Shown piece after piece: positions 1-4,810 of a stretch of DNA of 5,284 nt (within the stretch, counting starts at the first letter, position 1; each line of letters opens with the position of its first letter). The stretch is from Bacillota bacterium (lineage in GTDB: Bacteria > Bacillota > Clostridia > Peptostreptococcales > Anaerovoracaceae), in NCBI GenBank assembly GCA_022706625.1, contig JAKJCD010000126.1, forward strand, positions 1 to 5,284, written 5' to 3'. Both the position numbers and the translations under genes were made by a program. The notes below the pieces were generated by a model. That model ran no database searches, was not told the DNA's origin, and saw only the letters and a list, made by a program, of their open reading frames with translations.

Positions 1-1
1 C

Positions 2-256
2 GGGCATTTAAACGACGGCATACGAGCGGGCAGCCTGCTGCATAAGGCGAAGGAGTATGGGGCTGAGGCTGTAATCAGCGGTCATACCCACATATCGCAG
101 GTCATCACGATGGACGGCATCTTGTTTTTTAACCCCGGCAGTATCTCCCGGCCGCGGGACCAGGACCTGCCCAGCTACGGCCTCCTGGAGATTGAAGAAG
201 AGAGTATAGCGCCTTCTATCCGGCGCTTAACTTCTGCCGGGAAACCCCCGTCCTGA
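2..256 (+). CDS. Metallophosphoesterase, YfcE/MJ0936 family (3' part only)
   Basis: This is the C-terminal part (84 codons) of a small calcineurin-like phosphoesterase; its N-terminus lies before the window. The reading frame begins at base 2 with GHLNDGIRAGSLL, continues to SGHTHISQV and FFNPGSISRPR, and ends at TGA 254-256. The GHTH and NPGS(I/x)SRPR signatures are the classic last metal-binding motif and C-terminal loop of the YfcE/MJ0936 subgroup. These are cytosolic, metal-dependent (often Mn) phosphodiesterases of about 155-185 residues whose natural substrate is usually unknown. The initial GHLND matches the GH(x)xG motif that normally supplies further metal ligands. In Firmicutes such genes often follow rph and rdgB, but the upstream neighbour is not visible here. 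The tail after YGLLEIEEE is slightly longer than in most members and poorly conserved. No convincing terminator follows the stop. Confidence 0.9.
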   Translation, partial: GHLNDGIRAGSLLHKAKEYGAEAVISGHTHISQVITMDGILFFNPGSISRPRDQDLPSYGLLEIEEESIAPSIRRLTSAGKPPS

Positions 257-289
257 GCCTTCCTGGCCTGCGAAGCGAGGGCGAAGGGC

Positions 290-331
290 AAACATTTTTA
301 TATTTCAGCTCCGGCTTCGATCAAAATGTTT
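290..331. repeat. 9-bp inverted repeat abutting the tRNA promoter
   Basis: AAACATTTT (290-298) is the exact reverse complement of AAAATGTTT (323-331), separated by 24 nt. Inside lies a second small stem, AGC-TCCG-GCT. The right arm touches the first base of the -35 box at 331. It could be an operator, a weak 3' hairpin for the phosphoesterase mRNA, or chance in A+T-rich sequence. Confidence 0.4.
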
Positions 332-359
332 TGACGGCGGGCGCTTTTTTGGTTATAAT
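331..359 (+). promoter_or_regulatory. Sigma-A/sigma-70 type promoter for the tRNA operon
   Basis: A -35 box TTGACG (331-336) and a perfect -10 box TATAAT (354-359) are separated by exactly 17 bp. Transcription would start near 366-368, about 25 nt before the first tRNA. The position directly upstream of two tandem tRNA genes that share one terminator makes this the promoter of a bicistronic tRNA transcript. Near-consensus boxes are typical of stable RNA promoters. Confidence 0.85.
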
Positions 360-390
360 ATTAGATGTCTCTATAAAGAAATGTTTTTAA

Positions 391-464
391 GCGGGTGTAG
401 CTCAATGGTAGAGCGTCGGCCTTCCAAGCCGATTACGAGGGTTCGATTCCCTTCACCCGCTCCA
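391..464 (+). tRNA. tRNA-Gly (anticodon TCC)
   Basis: A complete cloverleaf of 74 nt with encoded CCA can be folded by eye. The acceptor stem is GCGGGTG (391-397) with CACCCGC (454-460). The anticodon stem TCGGC/GCCGA encloses the loop CTTCCAA with anticodon TCC at 423-425. The T arm is 437-453 with the loop TTCGATT, and the discriminator is T461 followed by CCA (462-464). The anticodon UCC reads glycine GGA/GGG codons. It is the first gene of a two-tRNA transcript, 5 nt upstream of tRNA-Arg. Confidence 0.97.
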
Positions 465-469
465 TATTT

Positions 470-546
470 GTCCCAGTAGCTCAGCCGGATAGAGCAACGG
501 ACTTCTAATCCGTAGGCCGGGGGTTCGAATCCCTCCTGGGACGCCA
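470..546 (+). tRNA. tRNA-Arg (anticodon TCT)
   Basis: A complete 77-nt tRNA with encoded CCA (544-546). The acceptor stem is GTCCCAG (470-476) with CTGGGAC (536-542). The anticodon stem ACGGA/TCCGT (497-501, 509-513) encloses CTTCTAA with anticodon TCT at 504-506. The T loop TTCGAAT is canonical. It decodes arginine AGA/AGG. It marks the boundary between conserved sequence on the left and variable sequence on the right, and the 3' ends of tRNA-Arg genes are common integration sites. No second copy of the tRNA 3' end is visible elsewhere in the window. Confidence 0.97.
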
Positions 547-558
547 GTGAAAAGCCAG

Positions 559-584
559 ACACCGCAAGGGATTGCGGTGTTTTT
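559..584 (+). terminator. Rho-independent terminator of the tRNA-Gly/tRNA-Arg transcript
   Basis: A perfect 9-bp stem, ACACCGCAA (559-567) with TTGCGGTGT (572-580), closes a GGGA tetraloop and is followed by a T-run (580-584). It starts 12 nt after the tRNA-Arg CCA end, as expected for a tRNA operon terminator. Confidence 0.92.
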
Positions 585-611
585 GCGTTTTTGGGGAAAG
601 GTGTTGCAGGA

Positions 612-672
612 GGGGTCTGTCCCCTTCTTTCGAATAACGATACAGTTTCCATGTTTAACGGGGACAGACCCC
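612..672. repeat. GGGGACAGACCCC inverted repeat (REP-like extragenic palindrome)
   Basis: GGGGTCTGTCCCC (612-624) and GGGGACAGACCCC (660-672) are perfect 13-bp inverted copies separated by 35 nt. Transcripts of either strand could form a stable stem. Short GGGGACAG/GGGGACGG palindromes are abundant between genes in Clostridia and some other bacteria and resemble REP sequences mobilised by RAYT/TnpA-REP transposases. A related, degenerate half is at 2044-2068. The assignment to a REP family is inference; the inverted repeat is seen directly. Confidence 0.75.
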
Positions 673-710
673 GGTGTAACTCAAAAGGGGAACAAAAAGG
701 GAACAGAAAT

Positions 711-797
711 TTACTTCAATTGGCTCCCCAGCCTGCCCCTAAATATCTCATCCACTTCCTTCTTTATGTTCACCTCAATTTCCCGTATCCTGTTCAT
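711..797 (-). pseudogene. Short minus-strand coding remnant, possibly an integrase C-terminus
   Basis: On the minus strand a 28-codon frame from ATG (797-795) to TAA (713-711) reads MNRIREIEVNIKKEVDEIF, then a tail RGRLGSQLK. Charged helix followed by a GSQ-containing tail is reminiscent of the extreme C-terminus of some phage-type tyrosine recombinases. Such genes typically lie next to a tRNA, which would fit the site 165 bp from tRNA-Arg. The frame is blocked upstream by a stop just before the ATG, so no integrase body is present. No ribosome site is evident. The call is weak: composition and placement suggest it, and no catalytic motif is available. Confidence 0.2.
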
Positions 798-966
798 GGT
801 TCAAATATTATTCCACTCACAGGCTCAAAACGACAAAAGGATTTTCACACAATTTATCGAAATATTGGATAATGTGGAAATAACCAGCCAAGAGGGTGGC
901 CGCAGTGAGGCGCCACAAATGTCGGAGAGAGATATTTATCTGGAGCGATTATCCAGAATAGATTGA
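796..966 (+). pseudogene. Unrecognised 56-codon remnant upstream of the ADP-ribosylglycohydrolase
   Basis: An open frame from ATG 796 ends at TGA 964-966. It contains the plausible protein-like stretches IFTQFIEILDNVEITSQ and MSERDIYLERLSRID. No ribosome binding site precedes the ATG, and the upstream part of the frame is low-complexity and not protein-like, so this is better read as the 3' end of a lost gene than as an intact small gene. It ends 22 nt before the ARH start with no terminator between them, so the original gene was probably co-transcribed with ARH. I do not recognise the family. The rest of 673-988 shows nothing else beyond an A/G-rich near-duplication around 684-704. Confidence 0.25.
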
Positions 967-988
967 TAACAAAGGGTGAGGCTACCGT

Positions 989-2035
989 ATGAAAAGAAAC
1001 CAGGAATCCTTTAGAGGCTGCCTGATGGGCGGAGCTATTGGTGACGCCCTGGGCTGGCCTGTTGAGTTTGTTAAATATCGTGACATAATCCGCCGGTATG
1101 GTCCTGACGGAATTCAGGATTTGCAGCTGCAGTCACATGGCCGGGCAGAGATTACCGACGATACGCAAATGACTCTCTTTACCGCTGAGGGAATCTTGCG
1201 GGCAGAAACCAGAGGCAGGCAAAAAGGGATCTGCCATCCGCCGTCAGTTGTTTTCTTTGCTTATCAGCGGTGGCTGCTGACCCAGGGGTACTCAAGAATT
1301 AGCGATTACAAATGGATTTATGACGGCTGGCTTCTTGGTGTAAAAGATCTTCATGCCACAAGAGCGCCTGGCAGTTCATGCCTATCAGCCCTTACAAGCC
1401 AAAAACAAGGAACCATAAAAGAACCTATTAACAATAGCAAAGGCTGCGGGGGTGTCATGAGGGCTGCTCCGGCAGGGTTATTTTATCAAAAAGAAAACGC
1501 CTTCAATATGGCGGCTGAATTTGCCGCGCTGACACATGGACATCCATCAGGTTATTTACCGGCAGGCGCCCTTGCCTATATTATTGCTTCAATTATTGAA
1601 GGGCAGGATATTGAAACTGCAGTTAAAGATACAATTGGGGAGCTTGAAGCCCATGCAGGCCATGATGAATGCGCCAGAAGCCTGAACCAGGCTATTGCAC
1701 TAGTGAAAAGCGGACTTCCCGCGGTCGAGGCGATAACGCGGCTTGGTGAAGGATGGGTTGGTGAAGAAGCCCTGGCGATTTCAGTATACTGCGTATTGAA
1801 GCATCAGGACAATTTCAAGAAAGCGCTGGCCGCTTCAGTTAACCATAATGGCGACAGCGACAGCACCGGCGCCATCACAGGTAATATTTTGGGAGCGTAT
1901 TTAGGATTAAGCAAGATTCCTTTAAACTGGATCGAAAACGTTGAATTGGGTGAGGTTACGCTGCAGATTGCAGATGATCTGCTGATTGGGTATCAAGGCA
2001 CCCGGGAATGGCGGGAAAGGTATCCGGGGTGTTAG
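989..2035 (+). CDS. ADP-ribosylglycohydrolase family protein (DraG/ARH type)
   Basis: This 348-residue protein belongs to the cytosolic, dinuclear-Mg/Mn ADP-ribosylglycohydrolase family (Pfam ADP_ribosyl_GH). Members remove ADP-ribose from protein side chains, nucleic acids or small molecules. The metal motifs are all present: GAIGDALGWPVEF (15-27), TDDTQM (56-61; D57 and D58 ligands), NSKGCGGVMRAAP (149-161), LTHGHPSGY (181-189) and NHNGDSDSTGAITGN (285-299; D289, D291 and T293 ligands). Length is near the usual 300-350 and no key residue is missing, so it should be active. The ATG at 989 follows a purine-rich GGGTGAGG (973-980) at a good distance. No ADP-ribosyltransferase or DraT partner is visible, so the substrate is unknown; nitrogenase regulation cannot be assumed. 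Possible roles are reversal of endogenous ADP-ribosylation or immunity to an ADP-ribosylating toxin. It ends about 130 bp before a strong terminator. Confidence 0.93.
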   Translation: MKRNQESFRGCLMGGAIGDALGWPVEFVKYRDIIRRYGPDGIQDLQLQSHGRAEITDDTQMTLFTAEGILRAETRGRQKGICHPPSVVFFAYQRWLLTQGYSRISDYKWIYDGWLLGVKDLHATRAPGSSCLSALTSQKQGTIKEPINNSKGCGGVMRAAPAGLFYQKENAFNMAAEFAALTHGHPSGYLPAGALAYIIASIIEGQDIETAVKDTIGELEAHAGHDECARSLNQAIALVKSGLPAVEAITRLGEGWVGEEALAISVYCVLKHQDNFKKALAASVNHNGDSDSTGAITGNILGAYLGLSKIPLNWIENVELGEVTLQIADDLLIGYQGTREWRERYPGC

Positions 2036-2043
2036 ATAGTCTT

Positions 2044-2068
2044 TGGGGACAGCCACCTCTATTAGTGG
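2044..2068. repeat. Degenerate GGGGACAG half-repeat with small hairpin
   Basis: TGGGGACAG (2044-2052) lies 8 nt after the ARH stop codon and shares the GGGGACAG core with the inverted repeat at 612-672. It is followed by CCAC (2053-2056) pairing with GTGG (2065-2068). The expected closing CTGTCCCC is missing, so this looks like an eroded or truncated copy of the same type of extragenic palindrome. Confidence 0.45.
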
Positions 2069-2163
2069 GAAAATAAATCTATAACAGGATAGGTCATATT
2101 AACTAAGTGCCGCGCCAAAATACACCTTTAGAGATGAAAAAGTAATAAAAGAGTGGGTATTCT

Positions 2164-2187
2164 AACCCGGCAGCTGCCGGGTTTTTT
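2164..2187 (+). terminator. Rho-independent terminator downstream of the ARH gene
   Basis: A perfect 20-bp palindrome (2164-2183) with a G+C-rich core CCCGGC-AGCT-GCCGGG is followed by six T residues (2182-2187). The T-run is only on the plus strand, so it terminates rightward transcription from the ARH gene, about 130 bp upstream. A second small hairpin, CCAGC-GCC-GCTGG (2190-2202), follows immediately without a T-run. Confidence 0.9.
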
Positions 2188-2264
2188 CTCCAGCGCCGCT
2201 GGTCAGCTGGCTTCCGCCTTCCCGCATTCATTGATTTTGCTTTCTGACAGGAAATTGTAATATT

Positions 2265-2293
2265 TTGACGAAATGGTTATATAAGCATTTAAC
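2265..2293 (+). promoter_or_regulatory. Possible promoter of the decayed DUF499-like gene
   Basis: TTGACG (2265-2270) is a good -35 box. At 17 bp spacing the -10 is only TTTAAC (2288-2293), with TAACAT two bases further as an alternative. It lies in an A+T-rich stretch about 40 nt upstream of a strong ribosome site at 2323-2329, where a promoter would be expected for a gene starting after the terminator. The weak -10 keeps this tentative. Confidence 0.3.
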
Positions 2294-2335
2294 ATATTTT
2301 TCTGGAAGTTGATATTAAGAACAGGAGGGTAAAAA

Positions 2336-2413
2336 GTGAAATCGGTATTGGATACCTGCATGCCGCGTCCAGAAATCCTGGCAGGCAACTTTAATCCAGA
2401 GGTGTCCGGTTAA
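2336..2413 (+). pseudogene. 5' stub of a DUF499-like ATPase gene
   Basis: A very strong ribosome site AGGAGGG (2323-2329) sits 6 nt before GTG 2336, which opens a frame of only 25 codons ending at TAA 2411-2413. The peptide reads MKSVLDTCMPRPEILAG then NFNPEVSG. The pattern 'VxDTCxPRxEILxGxxxxExF' is, from memory, the characteristic N-terminus of DUF499 proteins. These are large P-loop ATPases of about 1000 residues that occur beside DUF1156 methylases and helicases in DISARM-like or related anti-phage loci. The match ends after PEV, where the frame breaks, so nearly the whole gene is missing and no Walker motif remains. I infer an internal deletion or frameshift decay. Alternatively this could be a genuine leader peptide, but the resemblance argues against that. 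Confidence 0.45.
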
Positions 2414-2787
2414 TCCTGTCCTGGAGTGACCTGGCAAATCTCCATTTGGCGGAATAAAATGCACCAACAGAGGCTGAAATTGAGCCGCTCCGAGAAAAGC
2501 TTAGAGAAATCGTAAGGAATGAGTTTGAACCTTATCTTGCGACAGCTCGCGTGTAACGGGGGAATATCCGGGCCGCTCATGCCCAGGAGATGTTAAGCCT
2601 GCTGGTTATCCGCAGTCTTCTTGAGGTTAGGGCGCAATTTACCGGGGAGGATGCCCTTTTTGGGCCTCTTCTGCGTGAGGTGGAGTCACTTTATGATGAC
2701 CGGGAGTGCATTCTGGTTAATGATCTGCCGGCGTGCTTGCTTAGACCGATATCACGGGAGTTGCTATTTGAATGCAGATTTTGCTGA
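2401..2787 (+). pseudogene. Frame-broken coding debris after the DUF499-like stub
   Basis: In the frame beginning GGT 2401, protein-like sequence continues with only two internal stops (TAA 2455 and TAA 2554) before TGA 2785-2787. The segments include LILSWSDLANLHLAE, then APTEAEIEPLREKLREIV and RNEFEPYLATARV. After the second stop come AHAQEMLSLLVIRSLLEV and FGPLLREVESLYDD. The residue composition, alternating charged and hydrophobic, looks like genuine decayed protein and not random frame. The frame is shifted relative to the 2336 stub, so the two could be one gene broken by indels or two different remnants. The ATG at 2590 would give 65 codons but has no clear ribosome site in a sensible position. 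I do not recognise a family. An internal deletion of a larger gene is the simplest reading. Confidence 0.35.
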
Positions 2788-2989
2788 ATTATATATAAAT
2801 AAACTGAAAAAATCCGATGTTTTTGAGAGTTCAGACTATGAATTAAGCGAAGCAGATATTTCATGTGAATTATACGATGAAATTATAGATGATGAAGTTA
2901 TACCTATGGGTAAAACGGCTTCTCATCTATGGCCTGCTATCGATTGGGTGAAACTGGTTAGGGCTGATACGGCAGTGCAAACAAATTAG
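2768..2989 (+). CDS. Small acidic protein of unknown function, or C-terminal gene remnant
   Basis: A frame ending at TAG 2987-2989 can start at TTG 2768, preceded at 7 nt by GGGAG (2756-2760), giving 73 residues. The protein is strongly acidic in its middle (ESSDYELSEADISCELYDE, then IIDDEVIPMG) and ends with an aromatic patch SHLWPAIDWVKL. There is no signal peptide or membrane segment. The same frame is open back to ATG 2621, but the sequence before 2768 is rich in Cys, Trp and Met and looks like a shadow of the other frame. Base composition becomes clearly more A+T-rich from about 2780, so a recombination junction may lie near the start and this could be the surviving 3' end of a larger gene. 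It lies 56 nt upstream of the sigma-4/MutS-I-like gene. Unrecognised family. Confidence 0.45.
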   Translation: MNADFAELYINKLKKSDVFESSDYELSEADISCELYDEIIDDEVIPMGKTASHLWPAIDWVKLVRADTAVQTN

Positions 2990-2992
2990 AAG

Positions 2993-3040
2993 AAGGGAGA
3001 AAAATAATGTAATCACCCTTAAAATAGGATAATTACATTA
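2993..3040 (+). promoter_or_regulatory. Unusual leader: strong ribosome site, ATG-TAA minimal ORF and 9-bp inverted repeat
   Basis: The purine-rich GAAGGGAG (about 2992-2999) lies 7 nt before ATG 3007-3009, which is followed at once by TAA 3010-3012, making a start-stop ORF. TAATGTAAT (3005-3013) and ATTACATTA (3032-3040) are perfect 9-bp inverted copies 18 nt apart, so the start-stop codons are in one arm. The downstream gene begins at 3046-3052, directly after the right arm, and has no good ribosome site of its own. The element could be an operator for the encoded helix-turn-helix protein, an RNA hairpin controlling translation, or the scar of a destroyed ORF. Confidence 0.4.
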
Positions 3041-3045
3041 TACGT

Positions 3046-4287
3046 GTGATGATGAATAACATTGCCGAAATAATAGAACTAATTGCTTCAGGAGTTGATC
3101 CCACTACTGGTGAAGTATTTGATACAGAGCCATTACGCGGAAATCCGGATATTAAGAAAGCTATCAAAAAGCTGGTTAAGGTGTTTTTGGTTAAGAAGAG
3201 CAATTCGGTATATAGCCGATATGAAGACCAGTATCCAAAGCATGTCATCATAATGAAGGAAGGTTTCTTCTATTCCGCGCATAATGCCTCTGCGCAGGTT
3301 CTTAATCGTGAATTGGAATACAAACTCGCAGAGGATATGTTCGACAGGCTGTCAACCGGAGGACCCGACATAGATAAAATCACTGGCATATTAACGGCAG
3401 AAGACTATAGTTTTATTGTTGTTGAGGCTGGCGAAATAACGCAAAAATACGATGGTCGCTATCCATTTAATGGCATCGATCTTAGATCTGCTGTCGCGAT
3501 TGACGTTAATCCGCCTGTCATCGTTGATTCAAAGCCGGTTAAAAAAGCTTATCCAGAAAATCTGTTGGTCGCACTGACACAAACGTCAAGGTCGGAATCG
3601 GACGAGATTGAGAAAGAGTTTCCGGATGATATTGAAGCGCGATTAGACACCGCCCTTGAAACATATCCTGAAAGAGTTAAGTTTATTTTTGATTGCCGTT
3701 TCAAGGGAAACAAGACCCTACAGGAAATAGGCGAAGAGCTTGAGCTGTCGCGTGAAAGAATACGCCAACTTATAGGAAAATATCTACGACGGATGCGTGG
3801 CAAAGCGATGATGCCTTACCTAAAGGGCGAGACTGAATCTCCGAATAGCAAGAAGCGTGTAGATTCGATAAGTGAAAGCATCGGTGTCCACAGAAATCGT
3901 CATCGCGAGCAACTAAAGCTATCGTCAGAACAGATTTCAAATTTCAAATTCTCGCATGACGTTTCGATATCAATATCAGAAATCGTACGAAGAATTACGG
4001 CGCTCAAAGAAGGAGCTCAAGATGGCACACTTACATATAAGGACATCGCCGCCTGGCTGGTCGATGAAGGATATCTCGAAGAGACCACTTCTGGAGATGA
4101 TAATTTGAAGCGGCGTCCTACTCAGCAGGGAAGCAGAGCCGGAATTGAGTTGGAATTACGAAACGGTGCAAATGGCAAGTACAAAGTTGTCGTCTACAAC
4201 TACGAGGCTCAGAAATTCATTGTGGACCATCTTCAAGACTTGTTTGATTATCTTGCCTCTGAGGATGCCCTTAAAGGAGAACGATAA
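3046..4287 (+). CDS. MutS domain I-like / sigma-70 region 4-like fusion protein, function unknown
   Basis: A 413-residue protein from GTG 3046; ATG 3049 and ATG 3052 are equally possible starts, since none has a well-placed ribosome site. Residues 6-48 include SGVDPTTGEVFD, a short motif seen in several uncharacterised proteins. Residues 58-131 resemble MutS domain I: YPKHVIIMKEGFFYSAHNA aligns with the 'fyRMGDFYELFyeDA' segment and GGPDIDKITGIL with 'GIPxHAxxxYLxKL'. The mismatch-reading Glu of the Phe-x-Glu motif appears to be Ser77, so a repair role is unlikely. Residues 203-252 are a sigma region 4-like helix-turn-helix (TLQEIGEELELSRERIRQL, then IGKYLRRMRG), the hallmark -35-binding fold. 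No sigma region 2 is seen, so it is not a normal sigma factor. Residues 310-405 (LTYKDIAAWLVDEGYLEE, later YNYEAQKFIVDHL) look winged-helix-like. The protein is cytosolic and probably binds nucleic acid. It overlaps the next gene as TAATG. Confidence 0.8.
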   Translation: MMMNNIAEIIELIASGVDPTTGEVFDTEPLRGNPDIKKAIKKLVKVFLVKKSNSVYSRYEDQYPKHVIIMKEGFFYSAHNASAQVLNRELEYKLAEDMFDRLSTGGPDIDKITGILTAEDYSFIVVEAGEITQKYDGRYPFNGIDLRSAVAIDVNPPVIVDSKPVKKAYPENLLVALTQTSRSESDEIEKEFPDDIEARLDTALETYPERVKFIFDCRFKGNKTLQEIGEELELSRERIRQLIGKYLRRMRGKAMMPYLKGETESPNSKKRVDSISESIGVHRNRHREQLKLSSEQISNFKFSHDVSISISEIVRRITALKEGAQDGTLTYKDIAAWLVDEGYLEETTSGDDNLKRRPTQQGSRAGIELELRNGANGKYKVVVYNYEAQKFIVDHLQDLFDYLASEDALKGER

Positions 4288-4760
4288 TGGCTAGGAATGT
4301 TCCAGCAGTAAGTGTTGAGAAAATCCTCAGTACCGCTTGCGAATTGCCGTACTGCAAAATTGACCGCGAAGAATTCCTGACAAAAGAATTAAAAAATAGG
4401 ATTAGCCCGGCACAGCTTGCCGATGCGCTGGCAAATGGGACGGTTAATGCAAGAATATCCATGAATATTCTTGATAATATTTCAAAAGGTTCGATAGCAC
4501 TTGAAACATCGAGGGTCACGTTAATATCCACCGCTGCTGGAATCCCGGGCGGACTTGCCATGATTGGAACTGTTCCGACGGACTTAGCACAATTCTATGC
4601 CCATGTTTTCCGCATTGCCCAAAAGCTCGCTTATATATACGGTTCTAAAGAGATAGAGTTGAGCGATGGCACCCAAAACGTTCTAATGCTTTATCTCGGC
4701 ACGATGTTCGGTGTGAGTGCGGCAAGCGCAGCTTTAGCGAAACTTGCTGCGAGAACATAA
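4287..4760 (+). CDS. EcsC-like family protein, probably 3'-truncated by the adjacent IS256-family element
   Basis: 157 residues. The ATG at 4287 overlaps the previous stop by one base (TAATG) and follows AAAGGAGA (4273-4280), so translation is probably coupled. An N-terminal LPYCKIDREEFLTKEL region (20-35) is followed by a Gly-rich hydrophobic segment AAGIPGGLAMIGTVPTDLAQ (83-102), then RIAQKLAYIYG (109-119) and a second hydrophobic stretch LMLYLGTMFGVSAASAALAK. The GGxAxxxxxPxDLxQ...RxxQxxAxxYG pattern matches EcsC-like membrane-associated proteins of unknown biochemical role. Members I recall are about 230-270 residues and continue well past the MFGV helix. This one stops at LAART-TAA exactly where the insertion sequence begins, so the last residues and stop are probably supplied by the IS end. 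It may be a non-functional fragment. Confidence 0.7.
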   Translation: MARNVPAVSVEKILSTACELPYCKIDREEFLTKELKNRISPAQLADALANGTVNARISMNILDNISKGSIALETSRVTLISTAAGIPGGLAMIGTVPTDLAQFYAHVFRIAQKLAYIYGSKEIELSDGTQNVLMLYLGTMFGVSAASAALAKLAART

Positions 4761-4771
4761 TAAATTACGTG

Positions 4772-4810
4772 TAAATGGTTAATACTACCAATAAAGGAGA
4801 TGACCATTTA
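4772..4810 (+). repeat. 8-bp inverted repeat flanking the transposase ribosome site
   Basis: TAAATGGT (4772-4779) and ACCATTTA (4803-4810) are perfect inverted copies 23 nt apart. The ribosome site AGGAG (4795-4799) lies in the loop and the first base of the transposase ATG closes the right arm. In a read-through transcript this hairpin could reduce start-codon access, a known way for insertion sequences to limit transposition driven by outside promoters. Regulation is inferred; only the repeat is seen. Confidence 0.45.

Noticed and set aside
371..652. 93-codon minus-strand frame across both tRNAs
   Set aside because: It is the antisense translation of the two tRNA genes; peptides such as GFEPPAYGLEVRCSIRLSYWD-type strings are well-known spurious database proteins.
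591..872. Plus-strand 93-codon frame
   Set aside because: It begins in the tRNA terminator region, crosses the inverted repeat and has neither a ribosome site nor protein-like composition.
2203..2388. Minus-strand 61-codon frame
   Set aside because: It is opposite to the promoter, ribosome site and DUF499-like start, which explain the plus strand better; no ribosome site of its own.
2621..2767. Upstream extension of the acidic ORF to ATG 2621
   Set aside because: The added residues are rich in Cys, Trp and Met and overlap the more protein-like frame of the debris; a ribosome site favours the TTG at 2768.
3549..3803. Minus-strand frame inside the sigma-4/MutS-I-like gene
   Set aside because: A Ser/Arg-rich shadow of a well-supported plus-strand gene.
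3046..4287. Calling this gene a sigma factor or a MutS protein
   Set aside because: Sigma region 2 and the MutS core, ATPase and mismatch Glu are not seen; only isolated modules resemble these families.
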